NCBI RefSeq assembly: GCF_001905725.1
Contig: NZ_LIWB01000005.1
Location: 186,001 to 250,000 of the forward strand
Source: Streptomyces sp. CB02400
GTDB taxonomy: Bacteria > Actinomycetota > Actinomycetes > Streptomycetales > Streptomycetaceae
Reading direction: 5' to 3'
DNA length: 64,000 nucleotides
The notes under the pieces were generated by a model. That model had not been told where the DNA came from and did no database searches. It was given only the letters and a program-made list of their open reading frames with translations. The position numbers and the translations under genes are program-made. Shown in pieces: positions 8,183 to 16,033 of this stretch; position 1 is the stretch's first letter, and every line of letters begins with the position of its first letter.

Positions 8183-9875
8183 GTGCACATGGCATTGATG
8201 AACGCCCAGAAGGGGACTCCCGACCAAGTCCGCGCCGTCGTCTACATCCGCCAGTCGAAGCGGCGCGAGGGCGATTCTCGTACGTCACCAGAGGCACAGC
8301 ACGTGAAGTGCGATGCGCTCATCGCGGCGAAGGGCTGGCACCACGCCGGTACGTTCGCCGACATCGGCGTTTCCGGCTGGGACCCGGACGTCATCCGTCC
8401 GGAGTTCGAGGCCATGATGGAGGCCGCCCGTAACGGTGAGATCGACGCCGTCGTGGTCTTCATGCTGTCGCGGCTCACCCGACGCGGCGCGATGGAAGCC
8501 ATGCACATCCAGGAAGAGTTGTCCAAGTACGGCGTCCTGCTCGTGTCCGTCGAAGAGCCCTACCTCGACACGTCCACTTCAATGGGTATCTCCATCTTCG
8601 GTCTGATCGCCGCCCTGGCCCAGCAGGAGTCGGACATGAAGTCCGCCTACGTCACCGCGACGAAAGAGACCCTGCGCAAAGCCGGCTCGCATGTGTCGGG
8701 CATGGCACCGTACGGCTTCACCACGGAACGCGTGTCCCGCGAGGGTCTGTCGATCGTCCAGCTCGTCCCGGACGACGACGAAGCGCCCGTGGTCCGGCGC
8801 ATGGTCGAGGACGCGGTGAACGGCACCAGTGCTTCCGCGATCGCGACCAAGCTCACCCAGGAAGGCGAGCCGACCAAGACCGACCGGCTTGGCGACACAG
8901 GGAAGAATCGGCTCAAGGCCCGGCACGCGCGCGGGATGTCCAAGCCGCTGGAGCGGACACCGTGGCACAGCACGACCGTCTTCCGCGTCCTCCGTGACCC
9001 GCGACTCGCGACTCGCCGGGTACGCGATCACCGGCCAGGGCCGGAAGGCCGAGATCCTGTACGTCGACGGCGCACCGCTCATGGCACACAAGCCGATCAT
9101 CCCGGCGGAAACGTGGTGGGAGCTCCAAGACGTCCTCAACGGCCGGTCGACCGTTCCCCGGCGCGAGAAGCGATCCGTCCCAACACTGCTGGCCGGGCTG
9201 CGCATCCTGCGGTGCGGCGTGTGCGGGGCGAACATGGTCGGCGACGTCCGCAGCGGGAAGCCGTACTACCGGTGCCACCGCCCGCGTGGTGCGGTCGCCG
9301 GGCACGGCGGGCTGGCGGTCTCCCAGGGCGTGGTCGACGACATCGTGGCTCGCCGCGTGTGGATGCGACTCTCCGCGCTGGACCCGGCCGACCCGGCGGA
9401 CAGCCGCCTACTCACTGAAGCCTCGAAGCGGTTCACCGCACAGCGCGACACCAGTGAACGCAAGGCCGAGCTGGTCGCAGCACGCACCGAGCTGGAACAC
9501 GTCCGCGCCGCTCGACACAACCTCCAGACCGACCGCGAAGCCGGGCTGTACGACGACGAGACCGGCCAGGTCATGTACCGCGAGTCGGCGCTGCGGCTGA
9601 GGGACCAGGAAGCCGTCGTCACGGCGCGCGTCGCCGACCTGGAAGCCGCCGCCGAGAACACGGTGGATATCCCGGCGGAGTGGACCGAGCCGGGCGAGGA
9701 CCCGATCGGCCCCGGCTCACTGTGGGAGTCGTGGGACCTGGCCGAACGGCGCGCGTTCCTGGCACTGTTCGTCGATGCGGTCGATATCGCCAAAGCCGCC
9801 GGACGCGGCTTGCGCGCGAACACCGAGGAGCGCGTGGGCATCCGGTGGGCGGGTGAGGACGGCGACAAGGTGTAG
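8183..9875 (+). pseudogene. Large serine recombinase (integrase), frameshifted by 7-bp duplication
   Basis: Site-specific recombinase of the phiC31-type large serine family. Catalytic serine is in YIRQS (about residue 25 from the GTG at 8183; ATG at 8198 is an alternative start). The resolvase domain runs to about residue 165, then the recombinase domain, and after the break a zinc-ribbon-like segment (LRCGVCGANM...YYRCHRP) and a coiled coil. The first frame reads correctly to ...RVLRDPRLA, where GCGACTC occurs twice in tandem (9001-9007 and 9008-9014). Removing one copy restores an uninterrupted 561-residue protein ending at 9875. As it stands translation runs out of frame to 9418. The duplication is unlikely to be a simple base-calling error; it could revert by slippage. 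Confidence 0.85.
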
Positions 9876-9937
9876 GCACCGCGCTCGCCCACTGGCGTCC
9901 ATCCAGCGCGATTACACGCCCTATCGGTCCCCGCCTT

Positions 9938-9969
9938 GCCCCACCACCGAACCCCCCGGGTGGCGGGGC
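9938..9969. terminator. Bidirectional hairpin between integrase and lipoprotein
   Basis: GCCCCACCACCG pairs with CGGGTGGCGGGGC (one mismatch, one bulge) around a short C-rich loop, placed between the convergent integrase and lipoprotein genes. Confidence 0.55.
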
Positions 9970-9985
9970 CATCCCCTGTACAGAT

Positions 9986-10738
9986 TCAGCCGACTGGCTT
10001 GAACGTTCCACAGTCGTTCTTGAACAACTCCCCAGCCTGCAGCGTCACCGTCAACGTACGGGCCTGGGTCACAAACTGGTTCGCGATGATGTCCCCGGAC
10101 TGCGACGTGCGTTCCCAGTAACAATCCGAGAACTCACCCTTCGCCCGGTACGTGCCTGGACCGATCTCCTGCACATCCGACTCAGACTCCGGGTCGAACG
10201 GTGCCGGGTTCGCCTTCACCTCATACTCGCCGCCCGATATCCACCGCTCATAATTCCCAGACGCAGCAGCCTTGACCGTCTTCGACCACTCCGGGCACAG
10301 CTTCGGCACCCCGAACTTCAGGATCGCCTCACCGTCATCCGTCATGTAGCCGCCCTCGGCCAACCACTGCGCCGGTGACCAGTCCTCCGCCTGGTCCGGC
10401 AGTGAGTCACACATATCCTGCACGTACTCCGCCGCCGACCCGTACAGGCTGTCGTACACCCAGCCTTCCGCATCCGCCTTCGCGTTGATCTCCCCCTCCG
10501 GCCCCGATGTGGCCGGCTCCTCGTACACCTCTTCTTCCCTGATCAGCGAGTCTTCTTCCTCGACCAGCGAGTCGTCTCCCGGGTTCAGAACGTCGTCCTG
10601 CAACTCCTCGATCGACGGCTCCGACTCCCGGGCGGCCGGAGTCTCCTCGCCGTCCCCGCAGCCGCCCAATACCAGCATCGCGGCCGCAGCGAGCGCCACA
10701 GCCACCCCGCCCCCACGCACATCTCCCATACCGGGCAT
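9986..10738 (-). CDS. Element-encoded lipoprotein with acidic linker and C-terminal WERT domain
   Basis: Predicted secreted lipoprotein of 250 residues, function unknown. The ATG at 10738 is preceded by GTGGGGGCACG and followed by a signal sequence with lipobox LGGC|G. After an acidic Glu/Asp-rich linker comes a central cysteine-containing region (DMCDSLP, KLCPEW) and a C-terminal domain GTYRAKGEFSDCYWERT..IIANQFVTQA..CGTFKPVG. I recognise that last domain as recurrent in exported proteins of actinobacteria and their phages, without an assigned activity. It is cargo of the integrated element and probably acts at the cell surface. Confidence 0.75.
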   Translation of the reverse strand: MPGMGDVRGGGVAVALAAAAMLVLGGCGDGEETPAARESEPSIEELQDDVLNPGDDSLVEEEDSLIREEEVYEEPATSGPEGEINAKADAEGWVYDSLYGSAAEYVQDMCDSLPDQAEDWSPAQWLAEGGYMTDDGEAILKFGVPKLCPEWSKTVKAAASGNYERWISGGEYEVKANPAPFDPESESDVQEIGPGTYRAKGEFSDCYWERTSQSGDIIANQFVTQARTLTVTLQAGELFKNDCGTFKPVG

Positions 10739-10847
10739 CGTGCCCCCACGACCCAGATCAAGGGAACAGATCGTGGAAGATCGACGATCATTCGTGACAG
10801 GGCGGGGCCAAGCAATCACATAAGAGCGGGAGCCCCCGCTCCGGTAA

Positions 10848-10985
10848 CACGACCGCGACGACGCCGACCACTGGCGCACGGCGAACGACCGCGCGCTCGC
10901 CGTGCTGGACGTGCCGTTGAAACGCAACGCCGAGCTGGCCCTGGCGCTGATCGGTGGCGCGGCCCCGTACGCCCCGGCCGCATGA
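10848..10985 (+). pseudogene. 3' remnant of an element gene
   Basis: Open frame of 45 codons reading HDRDDADHWRTANDRALAVL... and ending ...GGAAPYAPAA, with an in-frame stop just upstream (10845-10847) and no start codon before an internal GTG. The composition and the ATGA overlap with the next small gene look like a real C-terminus whose 5' part was deleted. It resembles the tail of an AICE/plasmid accessory protein, but I cannot name the family. Confidence 0.5.
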
Positions 10986-11161
10986 CGCCCACTAGCGCCA
11001 TCCCCACAACCGCATACACCCAACCTGCCCTGGAGCCGCTGGTCATCGCCTACCGCGTCACCACAGTGTCCGACGGCAGCGCCGCTCTGAAGCCGGTCAC
11101 GTCCACCAGTCGCCGCCGTCCGCGTCGTGCGTCCGCCGCCGCGTCCGGCACGGCCGTGTAG
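10982..11161 (+). CDS. Small element protein, unknown function (59 aa)
   Basis: Starts at an ATG overlapping the stop of the preceding remnant (ATGA at 10982-10985) and reads MTPTSAIPTTAYTQPALEPL to an Arg-rich tail RRRPRRASAAASGTAV. The translational overlap suggests a former operon. No motif is recognisable. It may be untranslated now that the upstream gene has lost its start. Confidence 0.4.
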   Translation: MTPTSAIPTTAYTQPALEPLVIAYRVTTVSDGSAALKPVTSTSRRRPRRASAAASGTAV

Positions 11162-11166
11162 ATCGT

Positions 11167-11442
11167 TTACACGCCTTCGTCAGGATCCCCATTGCGGGAC
11201 CCTGGCGGGGGCGTTTCTGCGTCTGGGGTTCCGGTCACGAAGGAGCCCTTGTGCGGGACCGTGGTCACCAGCCCGCGTTCGCGTAGCACCTTCACCGCGC
11301 GCCGGACGGTGTCGATGGACACGCCGTGCTCCGTGATCATCGCGCGTTCGCCAGGCAGGGCAGCACCCAGCGCGAACCGCACCGATCGAATGTCGGCCTC
11401 GATCTCGTCGGCGAGCCGAACGTAGGCATACCGCAAGTCCAT
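11167..11442 (-). CDS. GntR-type winged-helix repressor without effector domain
   Basis: DNA-binding protein of 91 residues that is essentially one winged helix: DLRYAYVRLADEIEADIRS, LPGERAMITEHGVSIDTVRRAVKVLRERGLVTTVPHKGSFV. The arrangement is that of KorSA-like regulators of Streptomyces integrative plasmids, which hold transfer and replication genes in check. The ATG at 11442 is preferred; a TTG at 11496 would add 18 unlikely residues. It faces the remnants of the element's rightward operon across a shared promoter region and probably represses it and itself. Confidence 0.75.
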   Translation of the reverse strand: MDLRYAYVRLADEIEADIRSVRFALGAALPGERAMITEHGVSIDTVRRAVKVLRERGLVTTVPHKGSFVTGTPDAETPPPGSRNGDPDEGV

Positions 11443-11548
11443 GAGTTCAGCGTCGTCCGTGGCCCCGTACGGCGACGCTTGGCCACGCGGTGCCAAACAC
11501 AGCCACGCGGGCCCACGCAGTTACGTACAGTGTCCATACGGAAAGACC

Positions 11549-11579
11549 CCGGCGACGCGTGCGAGGCGTCCCGGGGCAT
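11549..11579. promoter_or_regulatory. Leader hairpin upstream of small rightward element genes
   Basis: CCCCGG-C-GACGC pairs with GCGTC-CCGGGG (11 bp with one bulged C) in the region between the repressor and the small rightward genes. Comparable C/G hairpins precede small-gene clusters in related elements; here it may be a leader structure or attenuator. Confidence 0.4.
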
Positions 11580-11608
11580 GGCCTAACGCTGACAAGAAGC
11601 GAACGACA

Positions 11609-11743
11609 TTGCGAAGCCTACTGGCCGTCATCCTGAGCCTGTTCCTGCCTGCCGTGGAAAGCGACGAGCAGCCGTGCCGACCCGGGTACGCCGGGTTCCC
11701 TGGCCGTTGCCGACTCCGCGCCTTCCGCGTCCGGCAGAGGTGA
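11609..11743 (+). CDS. Small element protein, N-terminal-like part (44 aa)
   Basis: A TTG at 11609 opens a frame reading LRSLLAVILSLFLPAVESDE with one short hydrophobic stretch, then a Cys/Gly/Arg-rich tail. It ends in a GTGA overlap with the next frame. In AICE-type elements I remember such an N-terminus and the following VRPYL..HERE region being a single protein, so this and the next entry may be one gene split by a one-base indel near 11710-11740. No strong ribosome site is visible. Confidence 0.35.
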   Translation: MRSLLAVILSLFLPAVESDEQPCRPGYAGFPGRCRLRAFRVRQR

Positions 11744-11883
11744 TCGGAGCGGACGCCTTCCCGCTCATCCGCCCGTACCTCATCCACCACGAGCGCGAAC
11801 AGGAACGCCGAGGGCAGCGTGAGCGACGGCGTGCGGCGGTGCTGGCGACGATGGGCCAGGACTACGCGGGGGTGTCGGCATGA
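11740..11883 (+). CDS. Small element protein with conserved LIRPYLIHHERE motif (47 aa)
   Basis: Reads VIGADAFPLIRPYL, then a charged helix HHEREQERRGQRERRRAAVL, then ATMGQDYAGVSA. This is the pattern of a small helical protein common in Streptomyces integrative elements. The GTG at 11740 overlaps the preceding stop and its own stop overlaps the next ATG (ATGA at 11880). A GTG at 11674 in the same frame is an alternative start. Function is unknown. Confidence 0.45.
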   Translation: MIGADAFPLIRPYLIHHEREQERRGQRERRRAAVLATMGQDYAGVSA

Positions 11884-12133
11884 ACGATGAACGGATGCCC
11901 GCCGAGCAGTCCGCCGACGAACAACCCGACCACGTGCTTATGACCATGAGCGTGTCCCGCGACGGCGGCCGGACCTGGTCGAAGCCGATCGAGGTCATGT
12001 CCGGCGATGACCTCCCGCCGCGCATGACGTCGACCTGCCGTCGTGCGAGTGCTATCGGTGCGTGCCGACCCGTAAGCACGAGCTGAGCGAAGCCCTCCGA
12101 CTGGTCAACGAACGGTCCCGCAACCGCGTGTAA
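11880..12133 (+). pseudogene. Small element gene with 1-base deletion (CxCxxC protein)
   Basis: The frame from ATG 11880 (MNDERMPAEQSADEQPDHVL, then MTMSVSRDGGRTWSKPIEV) reads well to DDLPPRMTST and then turns to nonsense. Adding one G between 12037 and 12038 continues as TWPSCECYRCVPTRKHELSEALRLVNERSRNRV to a stop at 12131-12133, including a plausible CxCxxC metal site. The gene therefore appears frameshifted by a single-base loss. It is the last gene before the right-end terminator. Confidence 0.6.
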
Positions 12134-12149
12134 ACGCACTTCCCCTGAC

Positions 12150-12184
12150 AACGCCCCGTCTCCCACCCTCAGAGGCGGGGCGTT
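12150..12184 (+). terminator. Terminator at the right end of the element
   Basis: AACGCCCCGTCTC (12150-12162) pairs with GAGGCGGGGCGTT (12172-12184), 13 bp with one G-U pair and a 9-base loop. Its right arm overlaps the candidate attR repeat and the region just upstream of the small GTG-start gene. Confidence 0.75.
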
Positions 12185-12190
12185 CGGTGT
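12175..12190. other. Candidate right attachment site (attR)
   Basis: GCGGGGCGTTCGGTGT, partner of 8132-8147 (13/16 identical; core TTCGGT at 12183-12188). The core ends inside the GTG start codon of the following small gene. Inferred from sequence only. Confidence 0.5.
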
Positions 12191-12342
12191 CGCGGACCGA
12201 GGAGGACTTCCAGCGCTGGATGGCCGGCCGCGGCCAGGCCGCCCACGGCGGGGCCCAGGGCGAGAAGCCCCGCCCGGCGGCCACGGACGCCACGCTGTGG
12301 TCCTTCGAGGTGGTCCAGCAGGCCGCGCCCAAGCAGGACTGA
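12187..12342 (+). CDS. Small chromosomal protein interrupted at its start by the element (51 aa)
   Basis: Reads (V/M)SRTEEDFQRWMAGRG, then a Gly/Ala-rich middle, then DATLWSFEVVQQAAPKQD. Codon use is normal for the host and the frame is clean from the GTG at 12187 to the TGA at 12340-12342. In the present arrangement the upstream bases belong to a terminator hairpin. If the element were excised at TTCGGT the start would be preceded by GGGGAA with four bases of spacing, a proper ribosome site. It is either a complete small gene hit at its start codon or the 3' part of a longer gene. No family is recognised. Confidence 0.5.
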   Translation: MSRTEEDFQRWMAGRGQAAHGGAQGEKPRPAATDATLWSFEVVQQAAPKQD

Positions 12343-12364
12343 CGCCGGAGCCGCCCCCCTCGGC

Positions 12365-13285
12365 TCAGAGCAGGGCGGCGAGTACGCGGCGGGTGGCCTC
12401 GGCGACCAGGGCGTCGCTGGGGTCGGCCCCGCGGTCGGGCCGCTCGGTCAGGACGGCGATCACCAGCGGGGCGCCGCGCGGCGGCCAGAGCACGGCGACG
12501 TCGTTGGCCCGGCCCCAGTCGCCGGTGCCGGTCTTGTCGCCGACCTTCCAGTCCCGGGGAACGCCGGCCCGGACGCGCAGGTCGCCGGTGGTGTTGCGGA
12601 CCAGCCAGTCCGTCAGCAGCTCCCGCTTCGCGGCCGGCAGGGCGTCGTCGAGGACGAGGGCGCGGTAGTCGGCGGCGACGGCCCGGGGGCTGGTGGTGTC
12701 GCGCGGGTCTCCCGGCGGGTTGCTGTTCAGCTCGGGTTCGTCGTGGTCGAGGCGGCTCACGCGGTCGCCGAGTCCGCGCAGGTGGGCGGTGAGTGCGCGC
12801 GGGCCGCCGAGTTCGCGCAGCAGCAGGTTGGCGGCCGTGTTGTCGCTGTACCGTACGGCCGCGTCGCAGAGGTCGCGGAGGGACATGCCGGTCCCGACGT
12901 GCTTCTCGGTCACCGGTGAGTAGGCGACGAGGTCGGCCCGGGTGTAGGTGACGCGCCGGTCCAGACGGGTGACCGGGTGCCGGTCCAGGACCGCGGCCGC
13001 CGCGAGCGTCTTGAAGGTGGAGCAGAGTGCGAAGCGTTCGTCGGCGCGGTGGACCACGGTGGCGCCGGTCCCGGTCGCGAGGGCGTACACCCCGAGCCGG
13101 GCGCCGTACTCGCGTTCGAGGTCGGTGAGGCTCCGGGGGTCCACCGGTGAGGGCGTGGGGGTGCGGCTCGGTGCCGGCGGGCCGGCCTGGCCGCGCTCGC
13201 GCGCCGGGGTGCCGGTGGCGCATCCCGCCACGGGGGCGAGGGCCGCGGCCAGCAGTAACGCGCGGCGGGAGGGGCGTGCGGTCAC
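12365..13285 (-). CDS. Class A beta-lactamase (lipoprotein type)
   Basis: Exported serine beta-lactamase hydrolysing penicillins. The 306-residue precursor has a signal sequence with lipobox VAGC|A (C22) and a Pro/Ser/Thr linker. All class A motifs are present: S89-T-F-K92, S147-D-N149, E183 in EPELN (Ambler E166), and K251-T-G253. The GTG at 13285 is the start. It follows the penicillin-binding protein gene in the same direction, 66 bases downstream, with four 14-base tandem repeats between them, so co-transcription is likely. Control by the nearby LysR regulator is inferred from the BlaA/BlaB-like arrangement. Confidence 0.92.
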   Translation of the reverse strand: MTARPSRRALLLAAALAPVAGCATGTPARERGQAGPPAPSRTPTPSPVDPRSLTDLEREYGARLGVYALATGTGATVVHRADERFALCSTFKTLAAAAVLDRHPVTRLDRRVTYTRADLVAYSPVTEKHVGTGMSLRDLCDAAVRYSDNTAANLLLRELGGPRALTAHLRGLGDRVSRLDHDEPELNSNPPGDPRDTTSPRAVAADYRALVLDDALPAAKRELLTDWLVRNTTGDLRVRAGVPRDWKVGDKTGTGDWGRANDVAVLWPPRGAPLVIAVLTERPDRGADPSDALVAEATRRVLAALL

Positions 13286-13298
13286 GGAGGTCCCTTTC

Positions 13299-13354
13299 GG
13301 ACGGTTCGGGCAGGACGGCTCGGACAGGACTGTCAGGTCAGGACGGTTCGGTCA
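13299..13354. repeat. Four tandem 14-bp repeats between pbp and beta-lactamase genes
   Basis: Copies are GGACGGTTCGGGCA, GGACGGCTCGGACA, GGACTGTCAGGTCA and GGACGGTTCGGTCA, head to tail with no spacer. The last copy ends on the stop codon of the penicillin-binding protein. They fill nearly the whole gap of the probable operon. Role unknown; copy number may vary between strains. Confidence 0.85.
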
Positions 13355-14980
13355 GGACTCGGGTACGGCGGACAGCAGGGAGCGGATCACCGGTCCCGCC
13401 GAGCCGCCTCCGGTGACGCCCTCCTCGACCACGCAGGCCACGGCGACATCGCCCCGGTGGGCGACCATCCAGCCGTTGTTGTCCTGCTCGTCGGAGACCT
13501 CCGCGGTACCGGTCTTGGCGCCGATGTCGCCGGGCAGGTCCGCCAGGACGCGCGCGGTTCCCTCGGTGACGGTCGCCCGCATCAGCTCGCGGAGCTGGGT
13601 CGCGACCTCCGGCGGGAGCGGGGTCGTGGCGGTCGTGTCCTCGGTGCCGTCGACGAGCGAGGGCTGGTGGAAGGTGCCGGACACGGCCGTCGCGGTGACC
13701 GACGCCATGATCAGCGGGTTGGCCTGGACCCGGCCCTGCCCGATCATCGACGCGGCCTTCTCCGTCGCGTTACGGGGCACCGGCACGGAACCGTCGTACG
13801 ACGGAACGCCCACGTGCCAGGTCTGGCCGACGCCGAAGTACTTCTTCGCCACCTCCCCGAGCTCCCCCTCGTCCAGCTTGCCGCGCAGGCTGATGAACGC
13901 GGTGTTGCAGGACTCGGTGAAGTCCTTGCGGAAGGTGGCGCCCGGGTGTTCGGACGTCTCCACGTTCTGGAACCGTTTGCCGACCGTGAGGTACTTGGGG
14001 CAGTCCACGACGTCGTCCGGGGCGACCGCGCCCTTCAGCAGCAGGGCACCGCTGGTGACGATCTTCCAGGTGGAGCCGGGCGCGTAGGTGCCGGAGACGG
14101 CGCGGTTGAAGCCGGAGGCGGGCGAGTTGGCCACGGCCAGGATCTCGCCGTCGTCGATGCGCAGGGCGACGAGCGCGGCGTTCTTGCCGTCGGCCTCGGC
14201 GAGGGCGCGTTCGGCGGCGGACTGCCAGTCGGCGTCGAGGGTGGTGCGGACGGGGCCGTCGTCCTTGAGGGTGTCCTCGCCGCCGAAGGACGCCTCCGTG
14301 CGTTCCACCTTCCCCGTGGCCCGGTCGACGAGCTGCACCGCGCCGCGCGGCCCGCCGCCGTCCCCGCCGCCGGCGAGCTGGGCGAGTACGGGGGCGAGGG
14401 AGGCGTGGGTGGTGCCCGACAGGGTCGCGCCGTCGCGGTCGGTGGCCTCGACCGGCTCGGTCTCCTCGCGTTCCAGGCGGAACTTCTCCGTATCGCTGAG
14501 CCGCGGGTGGACCAGCGACAGCTTCCAGTCCACTTTCCAGGCGCCGTCGTTCTGCTCCCGCAGCGGCAGCTTCGAGGCGTACGTCCAGGTGCCGAGGCCC
14601 TTGACGGGCATCCGCGCGGTGAAGGGCACGGTGACCGTGCCGTCTTCGGCCTCCTCCGGCTTTCCGGCCGTGAGCTTCGGTTTCTCGATGTCGAGCCCGG
14701 CGGTGAAACTCCGCAGCACCTCCTCCGCGCGGTCGGGTCCGGTCGTCCGGGCGGCCGCGTCGGGCAGGCGTCCGGCGGCCCAGTCGGCGAGGAAGGCGCG
14801 GGCCTCGGCCACCGCCTCCGGGTCGGGGCCGGCCTCGTCCTCGAAGGGGCCGAGGCCGGCCGCGTACGCCCCGCCGGCGGCGATCGCGGCCACCACCGCC
14901 ACGGCGGTGAGGGCCTTCGCCGTTCTGCGCGGGCGGCGACGGCGGGGGGCGTCATGGGGGAAGTCGGTGTAAGAACTCAT
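13352..14980 (-). CDS. Penicillin-binding protein with NTF2-like N-terminal domain
   Basis: Membrane-anchored transpeptidase of 542 residues. A basic cytoplasmic tail and one membrane span (about 22-42) precede an NTF2-like MecA_N-type domain (about 55-160), a PBP linker region and the transpeptidase domain (about 275-540). Active-site motifs are S303-T-W-K306, S357-C-N359 and K489-T-G491. The MecA_N domain is typical of low-affinity class B PBPs, so a role in beta-lactam tolerance is plausible. The ATG at 14980 is used because the span then lies at the usual distance. It is divergent from the LysR gene and upstream of a beta-lactamase in the same direction, which fits an inducible resistance operon. 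Confidence 0.9.
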   Translation of the reverse strand: MSSYTDFPHDAPRRRRPRRTAKALTAVAVVAAIAAGGAYAAGLGPFEDEAGPDPEAVAEARAFLADWAAGRLPDAAARTTGPDRAEEVLRSFTAGLDIEKPKLTAGKPEEAEDGTVTVPFTARMPVKGLGTWTYASKLPLREQNDGAWKVDWKLSLVHPRLSDTEKFRLEREETEPVEATDRDGATLSGTTHASLAPVLAQLAGGGDGGGPRGAVQLVDRATGKVERTEASFGGEDTLKDDGPVRTTLDADWQSAAERALAEADGKNAALVALRIDDGEILAVANSPASGFNRAVSGTYAPGSTWKIVTSGALLLKGAVAPDDVVDCPKYLTVGKRFQNVETSEHPGATFRKDFTESCNTAFISLRGKLDEGELGEVAKKYFGVGQTWHVGVPSYDGSVPVPRNATEKAASMIGQGRVQANPLIMASVTATAVSGTFHQPSLVDGTEDTTATTPLPPEVATQLRELMRATVTEGTARVLADLPGDIGAKTGTAEVSDEQDNNGWMVAHRGDVAVACVVEEGVTGGGSAGPVIRSLLSAVPES

Positions 14981-15034
14981 GCGCCGACAACAGCAGCGGC
15001 GAGGCCGTACGTCCAAGACCGCTATCGGTCACAG

Positions 15035-15051
15035 ATCGATTAGTACTCGAT
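15035..15051. promoter_or_regulatory. LysR box in the divergent pbp / regulator region
   Basis: ATCGATTAGTACTCGAT, an interrupted dyad (ATCGA...TCGAT) containing a T-N11-A motif, in an AT-rich patch between divergent starts at 14980 and 15065. This is where a LysR-type regulator would bind to control both promoters. Confidence 0.65.
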
Positions 15052-15064
15052 ATCATTACTGGTC

Positions 15065-16033
15065 GTGGACCTGGTGCGGCACCTGGAGTGCTTCGTGGCT
15101 GTTGCAGAAGAGTCACACTTCGGGCGTGCCGCGACCCGTCTGGGGATGGCCCAGCCGCCGCTGTCACAGCGCATCCAGCGGCTGGAACGGGAGCTGGGCG
15201 TCCGGCTGTTCGAGCGGACCAGCCGCCAGGTGACGATCACCGAGGCGGGGCGGCTGCTGCTGGCCGAGGCCCGTGAACTCCTCGCCCGTTCCGAGTCGTT
15301 CCTGGCGACCGCGCGCCGGGTGCGCGACGGCGAGACCGGGCTGCTGCGGGCGGCGCTGCCCCCGGACCTCTCCGGCGAGACCGTCGCCGCCCTGCTCGCC
15401 GACTTCGGGCGCCGGCACGGCGGCCTGGAGCTGGAGCTGCACGAGCTGTCCACCGCGCAGCAGCTCGCCCGGCTCGCGGCCCACGAACTGGACGTCGGCA
15501 TCGTCCACCACCCGTGCGACGTCTCCGGCCTGGAACTGGGCCCGGTGCTGCGGCGCGAACTCGGCGTGCTGCTGCCGCGCGCGGCCGGGGCGTCCGGGTT
15601 CGACGAGGTACCGCTGGTCGCGCTGGCCGGCCACGACCTGATCCTGTTCCCGCGCGCCGCGGCCCCCGCCCTCTACGACGACCTGCTGACCACCTGCGCC
15701 CGGGGCGGCTTCACCCCCGCCGTCGTGCGCCACGGCCAGGGCGCCAGCTTCGTACGCGGTCTGGTGCTCTCCACCGGGGCCGTCGCCCTGTGCCCGCGCG
15801 ACGCCCTGCCGCCGTCCCCGGAGGGCGGGGACCCGGACGTCGTATGGCGTCCGCTCACCGGCGGGGCGCCGGCGCTGCGGCACTCCGCCGCCTGGTCCAA
15901 GGGGCGCGGCGACGCCGCCGTGCACGCCTTCGCCGAGGCGGCCACGCACGCGCTGCGCACCACCGCCGGAGCGACCTCCGACGTACCGTCCCGCCCGCTG
16001 CACCTGCGCCCGGCATCGGAGTACTGGCTGTGA
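15065..16033 (+). CDS. LysR-type regulator of the beta-lactam module (BlaA-like)
   Basis: LysR family protein of 322 residues: winged helix at the N-terminus (HLECFVAVAEESHFGRAATRLGMAQPPLSQRIQRLERELG) and a substrate-binding-like domain (about 92-300). The GTG at 15065 starts 14 bases after the LysR box. Its stop overlaps the start of the next gene (GTGA), so the two are translationally coupled. The order regulator plus SxxK/KTG protein, next to a beta-lactamase, matches the blaA-blaB pair known from Streptomyces cacaoi, where both are needed for beta-lactamase induction. That functional transfer is inference. Confidence 0.8.
   Translation: MDLVRHLECFVAVAEESHFGRAATRLGMAQPPLSQRIQRLERELGVRLFERTSRQVTITEAGRLLLAEARELLARSESFLATARRVRDGETGLLRAALPPDLSGETVAALLADFGRRHGGLELELHELSTAQQLARLAAHELDVGIVHHPCDVSGLELGPVLRRELGVLLPRAAGASGFDEVPLVALAGHDLILFPRAAAPALYDDLLTTCARGGFTPAVVRHGQGASFVRGLVLSTGAVALCPRDALPPSPEGGDPDVVWRPLTGGAPALRHSAAWSKGRGDAAVHAFAEAATHALRTTAGATSDVPSRPLHLRPASEYWL

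Larger units (their letters stand above)
8140..12188. mobile_element. Small decaying integrative element (serine-integrase, AICE-like remnant)
   Basis: About 4.0 kb bounded by TTCGGT repeats. It contains a large serine integrase (frameshifted), a lipoprotein, a GntR-type repressor and several tiny overlapping genes that resemble accessory proteins of actinomycete integrative conjugative elements or plasmids. Replication, Tra/FtsK and excisionase genes are missing. At least two coding frames carry clear indels and one gene lacks its 5' part, so the element looks immobile and degrading. The flanks carry ordinary Streptomyces chromosomal genes. Exact ends are inferred, not proven. Confidence 0.65.

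Noticed and set aside
13299..13354. CRISPR array
   Set aside because: Four 14-base units directly abut with no spacers and no cas genes nearby; it is a minisatellite.
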